Origin: Motilibacter rhizosphaerae
GTDB lineage: Bacteria > Actinomycetota > Actinomycetes > Motilibacterales > Motilibacteraceae
NCBI RefSeq assembly: GCF_004216915.1
Contig: NZ_SGXD01000007.1
Span: 31,454-95,453, forward strand
DNA length: 64,000 bases
Reading direction: 5' to 3'
Position numbers and translations under genes: made by a program. The notes under the pieces are model-generated. The model was not told the origin of the DNA and made no database searches. It saw nothing but the letters and a program-made list of their open reading frames with translations. Positions 25,294 through 34,484 of this stretch are shown in pieces (the first letter of the stretch is position 1; the number at the start of each line of letters is the position of its first letter).

Positions 25294-27477
25294 ATGGGCG
25301 CTGCTCCCCCCGTCGCGCGGCACCGCCGCCCCTGGTCCGGCCGCGGCCGTACCTCGAGGTCGAGGAGGACCGCGCTCGCGCTCGCCCTCCTCCTGCTCGC
25401 CCCGCTCCTCTCGGTCGTCTCGACCGGCGGGAGTGCCCACGCGGCTGATGCGCTGCTGTCGCAGGGCAAGACGGCGACCGCCTCCTCGACGGAGAACGCC
25501 GGCTCCGCCGCCGCGAACGCCGTCGACGGCAACACCGGCACCCGCTGGTCCAGCGCGTTCTCCGACCCCCAGTGGCTCCAGGTCGACCTCGGCGCCACCG
25601 CCACCGTCACCTCGGTCACCCTGCAGTGGGAAGCCGCCTACGCCAAGGCCTTCCAGATCCAGACCAGCACCGACGCCGCCACCTGGACCACCGTCTACAG
25701 CACCACCACCAGCACCGGCGGCACCCAGACCCTCAACGTCACAGGTACCGGGCGCTACATCCGCATGTACGGCACCGCCCGCGCCACCACCTACGGCTAC
25801 AGCCTGTGGGAGTTCCAGGTCTACGGCACCACCGGCACCACCGGCGGCGGCACGTGCGGCACCACCAACGCCGCCCAGGGCAAGACCGCCACCGCCTCTA
25901 GCACCGAGAACGCCGGCACCCCCGCCAGCGCCGCCGTCGACGGCAACCCCGGCACCCGCTGGTCCAGCGCCGCCACCGACCCCCAGTGGATCCAGATCGA
26001 CCTCGGCACTCCCCAGACCCTCTGCCAGGTCGTCCTGCAGTGGGAAGCCGCCTACGCCAAGGCCTTCCAGCTCCAGACCTCCACCGACGCCGCCACCTGG
26101 ACCACCAACTACTCGACCACCACCGGCACCGGCGGCACCCAGACCCTCACCGTCACCGGCACCGGGCGCTACCTCCGCATCTACGGCACCACCCGCGCCA
26201 CCCAGTACGGCTACAGCCTCTGGGAGGTCCAGGCCTACACCACCGGCAGCGGCGGCAGCAGCGGCAGCGGGGACGTCGAGCTCTCCTACGGCAAGCCCGC
26301 CTCCGCCTCCTCGACCCAGGACGACGGCAACTGCTCGCAGTGCACGCCGGCGAAGGCCGTGGACCAGAACGCCGCCACGCGCTGGGCCACCTCGGCCTGG
26401 AGCGACCCGGGCTGGATCTCCGTCGACCTCGGTGCGACCGCGACCATCCACTCCGTCGTCCTGCAGTGGGACGCGGCCTACGCCACCGCGTACCAGGTCC
26501 AGGTGTCGAACGACGGCACCACGTGGACGACGATCTACGCGACCACCACCGGCAAGGGCTTCAAGGAGACCCTCACAGGGCTCAACGGCACCGGTCGCTA
26601 CGTGAGGATGTTCGGCACAGCAAGGGGAACGGCGTACGGCTACAGCCTCTGGGAGTTCCAGGTCTACGGGACGGGCGGCAGCCCGACCGCACCTCCCGCC
26701 CCGGCGCCGAACGTCGCGCTCCCCGCGACCAGGCTCGTCTTCGACGACGAGTTCAACGGCACCGCCGGCACGACGCCCGACCCCGCGAAGTGGACCCCCG
26801 AGACCGGTACGGGCCCCAACGGCGAGCTCGAGTACTACACGAACAACAAGAACGCCACGATGGACGGCACGGGCGACCTCGTCATCGAGGCCCGCAAGGA
26901 GGTCACGGCCGGCTCGAGCTGCCCCCGCGACACGCTGTCCGGCAGCACGACCTGCCAGTACACCTCGGGCCGCATCAACAGCCTCGGGAAGTTCTCGTTC
27001 ACCTACGGCCACGCCGAAGCGCGCATCAAGGTCTCCGGCACCCAGGGGCTGTGGCCCGCGTTCTGGCTGCTGGGCGCCAACTTCCCGCAGGTCGGCTGGC
27101 CGGCGAGCGGCGAGATCGACATCATGGAGCACGTCGGCAAGGTGCCGGGCTCGGTCTACTCGACGCTGCACGCCCCGGCGTACAACGGCGGTGGCGGCTA
27201 CGGCCAGCCGTACTCCATCAACGGCGACTTCGCCTCGGCCTTCCACACGTACGCGGTGGACTGGGACGCCACGCACATGACGTTCTCCGTCGACGGCAAT
27301 GCCTTCTTCACCGCGGACAAGGCGCAGATCGAGTCGACGCGCGGGCCGTGGGTCTACGACCACCCGTTCTTCATCATCCTCAACAACGCGGTCGGCGGTG
27401 ACTGGCCCGGATCACCGGACGCGAGCACGCAGCTGCCGCAAAAGATGCTCGTGGACTACGTCCGCGTCTACCAGTAG
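25294..27477 (+). CDS. Secreted GH16 endo-beta-glucanase with three F5/8-type-C domains
   Basis: 727 residues; this ATG has GGAAGG 8 nt upstream and gives a clean signal peptide (basic start, hydrophobic 26-43, cleavage after SAHA50). Three discoidin/F5-8C carbohydrate-binding domains follow at about 54-178, 192-316 and 329-459, each ending YGYSLWE(F/V)QVY. The first two are nearly identical in protein and DNA. A Pro-rich linker leads to a GH16 laminarinase-type domain (about 478-727) with the catalytic ExDxxE in GEIDIMEHVG (Glu607, Asp609, Glu612). It likely hydrolyses extracellular beta-1,3- or mixed-linkage glucan, but agar or carrageenan-type specificity cannot be excluded. It converges with the YjbR gene, 4 bp apart. 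Confidence 0.92.
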   Translation: MGAAPPVARHRRPWSGRGRTSRSRRTALALALLLLAPLLSVVSTGGSAHAADALLSQGKTATASSTENAGSAAANAVDGNTGTRWSSAFSDPQWLQVDLGATATVTSVTLQWEAAYAKAFQIQTSTDAATWTTVYSTTTSTGGTQTLNVTGTGRYIRMYGTARATTYGYSLWEFQVYGTTGTTGGGTCGTTNAAQGKTATASSTENAGTPASAAVDGNPGTRWSSAATDPQWIQIDLGTPQTLCQVVLQWEAAYAKAFQLQTSTDAATWTTNYSTTTGTGGTQTLTVTGTGRYLRIYGTTRATQYGYSLWEVQAYTTGSGGSSGSGDVELSYGKPASASSTQDDGNCSQCTPAKAVDQNAATRWATSAWSDPGWISVDLGATATIHSVVLQWDAAYATAYQVQVSNDGTTWTTIYATTTGKGFKETLTGLNGTGRYVRMFGTARGTAYGYSLWEFQVYGTGGSPTAPPAPAPNVALPATRLVFDDEFNGTAGTTPDPAKWTPETGTGPNGELEYYTNNKNATMDGTGDLVIEARKEVTAGSSCPRDTLSGSTTCQYTSGRINSLGKFSFTYGHAEARIKVSGTQGLWPAFWLLGANFPQVGWPASGEIDIMEHVGKVPGSVYSTLHAPAYNGGGGYGQPYSINGDFASAFHTYAVDWDATHMTFSVDGNAFFTADKAQIESTRGPWVYDHPFFIILNNAVGGDWPGSPDASTQLPQKMLVDYVRVYQ

Positions 27478-27481
27478 CGGC

Positions 27482-27871
27482 TCACCGCTCGCGGAGCCGT
27501 CGCTCCACCAGCTCCCCCGGGGCCTTCGCCGCCCACGCGTCCTCCAGCGCGTCGGCGAGGGCCTCGGGGGCGACCGCGTCCAGCTTCACGAGGTACGCCG
27601 GGTACCCCTCGAAGTGCGCCATGTCGAAGAACGCCGGCTCCCCGGCGGCCAGCACGGCCTCCTTCTCGCCGAGGTCCTCCGTCGCCAGCGCGAGGATCGG
27701 CCCGGTGGGCGCCGGCACCGCGCCGAACCGCTTGAGGTCGGCCTTCGTGAACGGCCGCTCCCAGGCGAAGACCTTCCGGCGCACCGACCAGGCGCGCCGG
27801 CCGTGGCGCTCCCCCTCCTCGACCTCCGGCAGCGCGGCGGCGAGGGCCGCGACCTCCTCGACGGTCACCAT
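27482..27871 (-). CDS. MmcQ/YjbR family protein
   Basis: 129 residues, ATG start. The small CyaY-like fold family is recognised from HGRRAWSVRRKVFAWERPFTKADLKRFG and the C-terminal LVKLDAV...LEDAWAAKAP pattern. Some members bind DNA; the physiological role is unknown. TACCGT ends 6 nt before the ATG, so it probably has its own leaderless promoter although the deacetylase gene ends only 22 bp upstream. Confidence 0.85.
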   Translation of the reverse strand: MVTVEEVAALAAALPEVEEGERHGRRAWSVRRKVFAWERPFTKADLKRFGAVPAPTGPILALATEDLGEKEAVLAAGEPAFFDMAHFEGYPAYLVKLDAVAPEALADALEDAWAAKAPGELVERRLRER

Positions 27872-27877
27872 CCCCCG

Positions 27878-27883
27878 ACGGTA
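27878..27883 (-). promoter_or_regulatory. -10 element of the leaderless yjbR-like gene
   Basis: Minus-strand TACCGT, 6 nt before the ATG at 27871. Confidence 0.45.
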
Positions 27884-27893
27884 GCGCCGTCGG

Positions 27894-28562
27894 TCAGCCG
27901 CCGAGGGGCGGCCGGAAGGGCACGGACCCGCTGACGGGCGGGACGGGGCGCTCCGTCCCCCGGTACGCACGGGGCACGACAGCACCCGTCGCGTCGAGGC
28001 CGCCGAGCTCGAAGCCGGCGGCCCGGATGCCGCGCACCACCGCGGGCAGCGCGGCGACCGTCTCGGCGCCCGCGCTGCTGTCGATCGCCCCGTCGTGCAG
28101 GACGACCACGGCCCCCGGCTCGAGGTGCGCGAGCACGCCGTCGCGGATCTCGGCCGCCGTGGTCGCAGGGAGGTAGTCGGGAGGCCCGTACCCGCCGATG
28201 CAGGAGAACCCGAGCGCCGCAGCGATCCGCGAGACGGCGGCATCGAGCGCGAGGAAGGGCGGGCGGACGGCCCGGAACGGCGGCGCGACCCCTGCCTCGG
28301 CGAAGGCCTCCTCGGCGTCGAGCAGCTCACGGCGTACGGCCTCGGCGCCCAGCTCCGTCAGCGGCGGGTGCGTCAGCGTGTGGTTGAGCACGAGGTGGCC
28401 CTCCTCGGCGGCGAAGCGCACGAGGTGCGGGTTCGCCCGCACGCGCACCCCCACGTCGAAGAAGGTCGCCACCGCCCGCTCGCCACGCAGCGCCTCGAGC
28501 GTGGCAGGCCGGTACGCGGAGGGGCCGTCGTCGAAGGTCAGCGCGACCAGGGGGCGTTCCAC
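27894..28562 (-). CDS. Polysaccharide deacetylase (CE4, NodB homology)
   Basis: 222 residues, GTG start. Motif 1 is TFDDGPS, with catalytic base and metal-binding Asp; motif 2 HTLTHPPL has the HxxxH metal ligands; motif 3 RPPF follows; and VVVLHDG carries the late catalytic His. These are the full set for a metal-dependent N- or O-deacetylase acting on GlcNAc polymers. No signal peptide is seen, so the cell location and substrate are uncertain. The protein is short, essentially the catalytic domain alone. It is 22 bp upstream of the YjbR gene. Confidence 0.85.
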   Translation of the reverse strand: MERPLVALTFDDGPSAYRPATLEALRGERAVATFFDVGVRVRANPHLVRFAAEEGHLVLNHTLTHPPLTELGAEAVRRELLDAEEAFAEAGVAPPFRAVRPPFLALDAAVSRIAAALGFSCIGGYGPPDYLPATTAAEIRDGVLAHLEPGAVVVLHDGAIDSSAGAETVAALPAVVRGIRAAGFELGGLDATGAVVPRAYRGTERPVPPVSGSVPFRPPLGG

Positions 28563-28587
28563 GCTGAGCAGTCCTAGCAGACCCCGC

Positions 28588-31398
28588 TCAGCCGCCGAGC
28601 GCGCGGCGCACCAGCGTGGGCAGCGTCACGGCGGGAGGACCGGCGAGGTGGTCGAGCTGCGTACGGCAGCTGAAGCCGTCGGCGACGAGGACGTCATCGT
28701 CACCGAGGGCGGCACGCACGCGCGGGAGCCAGTGCTCCTCCCCGATCTGCCGGGAGACCGGCTCGTGGTCGGCGGAGAAGCCGAAGGACCCGGCGAGCCC
28801 GCAGCAGCCCGCGTCGAGCACCTCGGCGGTGGCACCCATGCGCTGCAGCAGCTCGCGGTCGGCGCCGCTCCAGCCGCCGGCGCTCGCGTGGCAGTGCGGG
28901 TGCACGACCGCCGCCGAGCTCAGCGTCGGCAGGCCCTCCAGCGTCAGCAGGTGCTCCGCGGGGCTCCGGGCGAGGTCCGCGAGTCGCGCCGCCCGCGGGT
29001 CGTCGGGGAGGAGCTTGGGCAGCTCGTCGCGGAAGCTCGACAGGCAGCTGGGCTCGGGCACGACGACGGGGATGCCGCGGCTGGTCCACGGCTCCAGCAC
29101 GTCGAGCAGCCCGCGGAGGGAGCGCCGGGCGAGGTCGAGCATGCCGGTGTCGTAGAGCGGGCGCGCGCAGCACGCCCACTGCGTGGGTACGGCCACGCGC
29201 TCGCCGAGCGCCTCCAGGACCGCGACGAGGTCGCGACCCGTCTCGGGCGCGAAGGCGTCGGTGAACGTGTCCGGCCACACGACGACGGTGGGATCCCTCC
29301 ATACGGCAGGCAGCGAGGAGCGCCATGAGCGCTGGGAGAACTGCGGCGCAGGCCGGGCGATCGTGACACCGGCGGCACGCCTGGCGAGTCGCGTGGCCAA
29401 GACGGCGTTGGCGAGCCGCGGCATACGCGAGCCGAGCCGTGCCGCCCACGGGAACAAACCCAGCGCGTACATCTGGCGCGGCCGCAGGCGCTTCTCGTAG
29501 TAGTGCGCCAGGAACTCCGCCTTGTATGTCGCCATGTCGACATGAGTCGGGCAGTCCGAGACGCATCCCTTGCAGGACAGGCAGAGGTCGAGCGCCTCGC
29601 GCACGTCCTCGTTGCGCCAGGTCTGCGGGGTGACCTCGCCCTGGAACATCTCGACGAGGAGCTTCGCGCGGCCGCGGGTGCTGTGCCGCTCGTCGCGGGT
29701 CGCCCGGAAGGACGGGCACATGGTGCCGGTGTCGTCGCGGCGGCAGCGACCGACGCCGACGCAGCGTTCGGCCGCCTCCTGCAGCGTCGACCCGATGCTG
29801 AAGAACTGCTTGCCGGCAGGGCGCTTCTCGTAGCCCGGACCGAAGCGCAGGTTCGTGTCCAGCGGGTACGCGTCGACCACCTTGCCGGGGTTCATCCGCC
29901 CCCGCGGGTCGAAGACCGCCTTGAACTGGCGGAAGGCGTCGACGAGCTCCGGGCCGTACATCCGCTCGAGCAGCTCGCCCCGCGCCTGCCCGTCGCCGTG
30001 CTCACCGGAGAGCGAGCCACCGAGCGACACGACGAGGTCCGCGGCCCGCTCGACGTACGCCCGGTAGCGGCGCAGGCCCTCCACGGTGTGCAGGTCGAAG
30101 TCGTTGCGCGTGTGCACGCACCCCTGGCCGAAGTGGCCGTACCACGCGCCGGAGTAGCCGAAGTCCCGCCACAGCGCCGACACCCCCCGGAGGTACGCGC
30201 CCAGCCGCTCCGGCGCGACGGCGGCGTCCTCCCACCCCTCGGCGTTGTGCGTCCCGTCCGGGCGGATGGCGGTCGCCCCGAGCCCGGACTCGCGGATGAG
30301 CCACACCCGCCGCTGGTCCATCGAGTCCGCGTAGCAGCGGCGCTCGAGGTCCGCCGGCAGTGCAGCGACGAACGCCTCCGAGGCTGCGTCCGCCTCGTCG
30401 GCAGAGTCCCCACCCAGCTCCGCCAGCAGCCATCCGCGACCGGGCGGCAGCAGCGGGAGGTGCGCGACGTTGACGTCGTTCTCGCGCATCTGCCGCACGA
30501 GCGTGTCGTCGAACCCCTCGAGGCCGAGCAGCGGGTGCTCCAGCAGGGCAGGGACGGCGTCTGCCGCGGCGAAGATGTCGGGGTAGCCGAGCACGACCAG
30601 GCGGCGGTGCGCCGGGCTGTGTGAGAGCCGCACGGTCGCCTCGGTCACCACGACGCAGGTGGACTCCGTGCCGACGAGCGCACGCGCAACGGAGAACCCC
30701 TTGTCCGGCAGCAGCTCGTCCAGGTTGAAGCCGCTGACCCGGCGCGGGATGTCAGGGAAGCGCTGGCGCACGAGGGGTTCGTAGCGTCGGGCGATCTCGC
30801 GCAGCCCGCCGAGCACCGGTGCGAGGGGCCCACCGGCGGCGGCGGCCGCGGCGTACTCCTCGTCGGTGTAGCTGCCCACGTCGAGGACGTCGCCGGCGTA
30901 CGTCGCCACGCGCAGCCGGTCGACGTTGTCGACGGTCTTGCCGGCGAACAGCGCGTGCGTGCCGCAGGAGCCGTTGCCGATCATCCCGCCGAGCGTGCAC
31001 CAGGCGTGCGTCGCGGGGTCTGGGCCGAAGGTCAGGCCGTGCACCTCGGCCGCCCGCCGCAGGTCGTCGAGGACGACGCCCGGCTGCACCCGAGCCGTCG
31101 CTGCGACGGGGTCGACCTCGAGGATCCGCGTCATGTGCCGGGAGGTGTCGAGCACCACCGCGACGTTGACGGCCTGCCCCGCGAGGCTCGTCCCGGCGCC
31201 GCGAGCCACGACGGGCGCATCGTGCCGGGCACAGACACGGAGGGCCGCCACGACGTCGTCCTCGTCGAGCGGGAGGACGACGCCGAGCGGCACCTGGCGG
31301 TAGTTGGACGAGTCGGTGGCGTAGACCGCACGGACCGAGGGGGAGAAGTCCACCTCGCCGCGCACGGACCGGCGGAGGTCCTCCTCGAGCGCGGTCAC
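28588..31398 (-). CDS. FAD-linked oxidase / Fe-S domain dehydrogenase (D-lactate/glycolate type)
   Basis: 936 residues. It is a single-chain fusion of a GlcD-like flavoprotein and a GlcF-like iron-sulphur protein. FAD-binding domain about 30-200 (VARGAGTSLAGQA; the dinucleotide loop CTLGGMIGNGSCG), FAD-oxidase C-terminal domain about 200-510, two [4Fe-4S] motifs near 545-625 (a CxxxxxC...CPSF variant and CLSCKGCVSDCPTHVD), then two CCG-type domains (CCARPLYDTG and CCGLAGSFG). Such enzymes oxidise D-lactate, glycolate or 2-hydroxyglutarate and pass electrons to menaquinone. The substrate cannot be fixed. GTG start, 6 nt after TAGCAT, so probably leaderless. Confidence 0.88.
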   Translation of the reverse strand: MTALEEDLRRSVRGEVDFSPSVRAVYATDSSNYRQVPLGVVLPLDEDDVVAALRVCARHDAPVVARGAGTSLAGQAVNVAVVLDTSRHMTRILEVDPVAATARVQPGVVLDDLRRAAEVHGLTFGPDPATHAWCTLGGMIGNGSCGTHALFAGKTVDNVDRLRVATYAGDVLDVGSYTDEEYAAAAAAGGPLAPVLGGLREIARRYEPLVRQRFPDIPRRVSGFNLDELLPDKGFSVARALVGTESTCVVVTEATVRLSHSPAHRRLVVLGYPDIFAAADAVPALLEHPLLGLEGFDDTLVRQMRENDVNVAHLPLLPPGRGWLLAELGGDSADEADAASEAFVAALPADLERRCYADSMDQRRVWLIRESGLGATAIRPDGTHNAEGWEDAAVAPERLGAYLRGVSALWRDFGYSGAWYGHFGQGCVHTRNDFDLHTVEGLRRYRAYVERAADLVVSLGGSLSGEHGDGQARGELLERMYGPELVDAFRQFKAVFDPRGRMNPGKVVDAYPLDTNLRFGPGYEKRPAGKQFFSIGSTLQEAAERCVGVGRCRRDDTGTMCPSFRATRDERHSTRGRAKLLVEMFQGEVTPQTWRNEDVREALDLCLSCKGCVSDCPTHVDMATYKAEFLAHYYEKRLRPRQMYALGLFPWAARLGSRMPRLANAVLATRLARRAAGVTIARPAPQFSQRSWRSSLPAVWRDPTVVVWPDTFTDAFAPETGRDLVAVLEALGERVAVPTQWACCARPLYDTGMLDLARRSLRGLLDVLEPWTSRGIPVVVPEPSCLSSFRDELPKLLPDDPRAARLADLARSPAEHLLTLEGLPTLSSAAVVHPHCHASAGGWSGADRELLQRMGATAEVLDAGCCGLAGSFGFSADHEPVSRQIGEEHWLPRVRAALGDDDVLVADGFSCRTQLDHLAGPPAVTLPTLVRRALGG

Positions 31399-31404
31399 GC
31401 GGCC

Positions 31405-31410
31405 ATGCTA
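31405..31410 (-). promoter_or_regulatory. -10 element of the FAD/Fe-S dehydrogenase gene
   Basis: Minus-strand TAGCAT, exactly 6 nt before the GTG at 31398. Confidence 0.5.
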
Positions 31411-31412
31411 GG

Positions 31413-31586
31413 TCAGCCCTTGAACGCGTCCTTGACCTTCTCGCCGGCCTGCTTGAGGTCGGCGACGCCCTGGTCGGCCTGGCCCTCCGCCTGGAGGTCC
31501 TGGTCTCCGGACGCCTTGCCCGCGGCTTCCTTGGCCTGGCCGCCGAGCTTGTCCGCTGCGTTGCTGAGCTTGTCGTCGAGTCCCAT
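31413..31586 (-). CDS. CsbD family stress protein
   Basis: 57 residues, ATG start (MGLDDKLSNAADKLGGQAKE). It has the typical CsbD composition: small, Ala/Lys/Asp/Gln-rich, repeated helix-forming segments, no Cys or Trp. Function is unknown; the B. subtilis founder is sigma-B-controlled. Here minus-strand GGGTAC 9 nt before the ATG resembles a stress-sigma -10. A longer upstream frame is Pro/Arg-rich and rejected. It lies between menG and the dehydrogenase gene. Confidence 0.85.
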   Translation of the reverse strand: MGLDDKLSNAADKLGGQAKEAAGKASGDQDLQAEGQADQGVADLKQAGEKVKDAFKG

Positions 31587-31615
31587 GGTCGAGGAGTACC
31601 CCGCGAGGAGCGCTG

Positions 31616-32314
31616 TCACTCCGGGCGGCGGGCCCGGTGCAGGGCGACGATCCCGCCGGTGAGGTCGCGCCACTCGACGTCGGTCCAGCCGCTCGCGGCG
31701 ATCGTGCGGGCGAGCTCCGCCTGCGCGGGCCAGGCGGCGATCGACTCAGCGAGGTACGCGTAGGCGGGGCCGTTGCTGCCGACCCGCCGGGCCACCCGCG
31801 GGAGCGCGCGCATGAGGTAGCCGGAGTACACCGTCCGGAACGGCTTCCAGGTCGGCGCGCTGAACTCGCACACGACGAGGCGACCGCCCGGGCGCGTCAC
31901 GCGGAGCAGCTCGCCGAGCGCGGCACCGGTGTCCATGACGTTGCGCAGCCCGAAGCTGATGGTGACGGCGTCGAACGACGCGTCCGCGAAGGGCAGGTGC
32001 AGCGCGTCCGCCGCGACGAACGAGAGCCTGCCGCCCAGCCGACGGGCCCCGACCTGCAGCATCCCCAGCGAGAAGTCGCCCGCGACGACCTCGGCGCCCG
32101 CCTCGGCGAAGGGCAGGGACGACGTGCCGGTCCCGGCGGCGAGGTCGAGGACCCGCTGGCCCTTGCGCGCGTCGACCGCCCGGCGCACCGCCCCGCGCCA
32201 GACGCGGGCCTGGCCGAGGGAGAGCACGTCGTTGGCCAGGTCGTAGCGCGGGGCCACCTCGTCGAACATCGCCGCGACGGCGTGCGGGTCCTTGTCGAGG
32301 TTCGCGCGGCTCAT
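31616..32314 (-). CDS. menG: Demethylmenaquinone methyltransferase
   Basis: 232 residues, ATG. A class I SAM methyltransferase performing the last ring step, C-methylation of demethylmenaquinone. UbiE/MenG signatures are [16 protein letters not shown] at the N-terminus, the SAM motif [16 protein letters not shown], and [12 protein letters not shown] in the middle; the C-terminal GGIVALHRA is also typical. It is divergent from menF, its start preceded at 8 nt by CAGGCT, suggesting a leaderless or near-leaderless message. Upstream frame extension runs antisense over menF and is rejected. Confidence 0.94.
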   Translation of the reverse strand: MSRANLDKDPHAVAAMFDEVAPRYDLANDVLSLGQARVWRGAVRRAVDARKGQRVLDLAAGTGTSSLPFAEAGAEVVAGDFSLGMLQVGARRLGGRLSFVAADALHLPFADASFDAVTISFGLRNVMDTGAALGELLRVTRPGGRLVVCEFSAPTWKPFRTVYSGYLMRALPRVARRVGSNGPAYAYLAESIAAWPAQAELARTIAASGWTDVEWRDLTGGIVALHRARRPE

Positions 32315-32322
32315 GGTCGGAC

Positions 32323-32328
32323 AGCCTG
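32323..32328 (-). promoter_or_regulatory. Probable -10 of menG
   Basis: Minus-strand CAGGCT, 8 nt before the menG ATG. A weaker hexamer than the others. Confidence 0.35.
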
Positions 32329-32344
32329 CCACGCGCGTACGCCG

Positions 32345-32350
32345 TAGGCT
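32345..32350 (+). promoter_or_regulatory. -10 element of leaderless menF
   Basis: TAGGCT ends 6 nt before the GTG at 32357. Confidence 0.5.
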
Positions 32351-32356
32351 CGGTAG

Positions 32357-33544
32357 GTGACCACCGCCCCCCTGCCGGAGCCGCTCGTGGCCCGCACGGA
32401 GGCCGTCGCCGACCCGGGCGCGCTGCTCGCGACGCTCCCCGAGCACGGCCCGCTCGCCTGGGTGCGCGAGGAGGACGGCCTGGTCGGCTGGGGCGAGGCG
32501 GCACGGCTGGTCGTGCGCGGCGCGGGTCGCTTCCTCGAGGCCGAGCAGTGGTGGCAGGGGGTCACGGCCGACGCCGTCGTCGACGACGCCGTGGGACTGC
32601 CCGGCACCGGTCTCGTCGCCTTCGCCAGCCTCGCGTTCAGCGACGAGGGCGACTCCGTCCTCGTCGTGCCGGAGGTCGTCCTCGGCCGGCGCGGCGGCAG
32701 GGCGTGGGTGACGCGGGTGGGGGCGCCGGGCCCGTCGGTGCGCACCCCCGTCCGGGAGCCGGTCGGCGTGCGCTGGCCCGACGAGGACCCGCTCGGCCGG
32801 TGGCGCGGCGCCGTCCAGTGGGCGACCAACGCCATCAGCCGCGGCGAGCTCGACAAGGTCGTGCTCGCCGTCGAGGTGCTGGCGACCGCGGCCGAGGACC
32901 TCGACCCGCGCTGGCTGCTGCAGCGGCTCGCCGCGGACTACCCGTCGACCTGGACCTACGCGGTCGAGGGCCTCGTCGGCGCGACCCCCGAGCTGCTCGT
33001 GCGCCGGCTCGGCGAGGAGGTCGAGTCGCGCGTGCTCGCCGGCACCGCCCGCCGGGGCGGCGCGGACCTGCTCCGTTCGGAGAAGGACCGCGCCGAGCAC
33101 GCCTACGCCGTCGATTCCCTGGTCGCCGGGTTCTCCGCGCACTGCAAGGAGATCTCGACGTCCGAGCCGTTCGTGCTAGAGCTCCCCAACGTCGTCCACC
33201 TCGCCACCGACGTCCGCGCCCGCGTCGCGGACGGCGCTTCGCTGCTCTCCCTGGCCGGCGCGCTGCACCCCACGGCGGCGGTGGGCGGGACACCGACGCG
33301 TACGGCGCTGCGGGCGATCCGCCGGCTCGAGCCGCACGACCGCGGCCGCTACGCCGGACCGGTCGGCTGGGTCGACGCCGCCGGCAACGGCGAGCTCGGC
33401 CTGGCACTGCGCTGCGCGCAGCTCGACGGGCCGACCGCACGCCTGTGGGCCGGCTGCGGGATCGTCGTCGACAGCGACCCCGAGGCCGAAGTCGCTGAGG
33501 CGCAGGCGAAGCTCGAGCCCGTACGCCGCGCGCTCGGCTCGTGA
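32357..33544 (+). CDS. menF: Isochorismate synthase
   Basis: 395 residues, GTG start. Chorismate-binding (MST) family. The conserved elements are [10 protein letters not shown], with the catalytic Lys, [20 protein letters not shown] and [11 protein letters not shown], plus the C-terminal [15 protein letters not shown] and [13 protein letters not shown]. It isomerises chorismate to isochorismate, the entry to menaquinone; a salicylate or siderophore role is unlikely given the surrounding men genes. Its last 196 bp are overlapped on the other strand by the EamA frame. Confidence 0.92.
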   Translation: MTTAPLPEPLVARTEAVADPGALLATLPEHGPLAWVREEDGLVGWGEAARLVVRGAGRFLEAEQWWQGVTADAVVDDAVGLPGTGLVAFASLAFSDEGDSVLVVPEVVLGRRGGRAWVTRVGAPGPSVRTPVREPVGVRWPDEDPLGRWRGAVQWATNAISRGELDKVVLAVEVLATAAEDLDPRWLLQRLAADYPSTWTYAVEGLVGATPELLVRRLGEEVESRVLAGTARRGGADLLRSEKDRAEHAYAVDSLVAGFSAHCKEISTSEPFVLELPNVVHLATDVRARVADGASLLSLAGALHPTAAVGGTPTRTALRAIRRLEPHDRGRYAGPVGWVDAAGNGELGLALRCAQLDGPTARLWAGCGIVVDSDPEAEVAEAQAKLEPVRRALGS

Positions 33545-34461
33545 CCGGCACCTGACCTCCGGCTCAGCAGGTTGCCGCCGGCCAGCGCCGCGACCGTGAT
33601 GGCGACGCCGACGAGCTCGCCCGCACCCGGGACAGAGCCCCGGAACGCCTGGATGACGAAGGTCGTGACCGGCACCAGCACGATGAACAGCGACGTGTCC
33701 TGCGGCCCGAGCCGCCGCACGGCGCCGTTCCACAGCAGCGCCGCCGCGAAGCCTCCCGGCAGCGCGAGGTACGCCGTCTGCCGCCACGTCGCGCCCAGGT
33801 CGTGCAGCGTGGGGACGGCCTCGCTGCCCACGGCGCTGAAGACGAACGCCGTGACGAGCAGGGCGAGCGCGCCCACGGCGGCACTCACCGCGGCGTACCG
33901 GAGCGGCGACCAGGTCGGCACGGTCGCTGCCCCGACCGAGTAGACGGCGAAGCACAGCGCGCCGCAGAGCACGAGCAGGTCGCCCGAGCGCAGCCCGCCC
34001 TCGACGAGGCGCAGCGGGTCCCCGTGCCCCAGCACGAACGCCAGGCCCAGCAGGGCGAGGGCGCTGGCACCGAACGTCACCGGTCGCGGCCGCACGCCGC
34101 GGGCGGCCCACAGCACGAAGGCCGTGACGAGCGGCAGGGTGGCGATGATGAGCGACCCGTCCTCCGGCCGCGAGTGCCGCACCCCGACGTACGCCAGGAC
34201 GTTGAAGCCGGCGAAGCCGCTGATGCCGTAGGCGAGCACCCGCGGCAGCCGCGGGGTCCGGGCGACCTCGCGGAGGGCGCCGGGCTCGCGCACGACGAGG
34301 AGCAGCAGGAGGAGCCCGCCGGCGACGACGTAGCGCACAGTGGAGATCCAGACCGGTCCGATGTGCGGGAACGCCGTGCTGGCGATGGGGAACTGGCCTC
34401 CCCACGCGACGGTGGTGGCCGTCGCCGCGAGGATGCCGGTGGTGCGGCTCGAGGTGGTCAT
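33349..34461 (-). CDS. EamA/DMT-family transporter with antisense 3' extension
   Basis: 370 residues, ATG (MTTSSRTTG). Ten hydrophobic helices in two EamA repeats occupy about residues 8-297; VAWGGQFPIASTAF and the second-repeat LLWNGAVRRLGPQD are family-like. Substrate unknown (metabolite efflux). Homologues normally stop after about 300 residues, just after GGNLLSRR. Here the frame continues about 73 residues into low-complexity Ser/Ala/Pro sequence, the last 65 codons antisense to menF. Either a true long tail, or a frameshift near 33565 that removed a TGA available in the neighbouring frame. It is divergent from the GlxA-type regulator. Confidence 0.75.
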   Translation of the reverse strand: MTTSSRTTGILAATATTVAWGGQFPIASTAFPHIGPVWISTVRYVVAGGLLLLLLVVREPGALREVARTPRLPRVLAYGISGFAGFNVLAYVGVRHSRPEDGSLIIATLPLVTAFVLWAARGVRPRPVTFGASALALLGLAFVLGHGDPLRLVEGGLRSGDLLVLCGALCFAVYSVGAATVPTWSPLRYAAVSAAVGALALLVTAFVFSAVGSEAVPTLHDLGATWRQTAYLALPGGFAAALLWNGAVRRLGPQDTSLFIVLVPVTTFVIQAFRGSVPGAGELVGVAITVAALAGGNLLSRRSGAGHEPSARRTGSSFACASATSASGSLSTTIPQPAHRRAVGPSSCAQRSARPSSPLPAASTQPTGPA

Positions 34462-34462
34462 G

Positions 34463-34484
34463 GCTCGACCATGTCGGATCGAGC
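34463..34484. promoter_or_regulatory. Inverted repeat between EamA and GlxA-type genes
   Basis: GCTCGA at 34463-34468 and TCGAGC at 34479-34484, separated by 10 bp, begin one base upstream of the EamA ATG. The position suits an operator for the divergently encoded AraC-type regulator. The rest of the 34462-34613 gap holds no gene. Confidence 0.35.
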
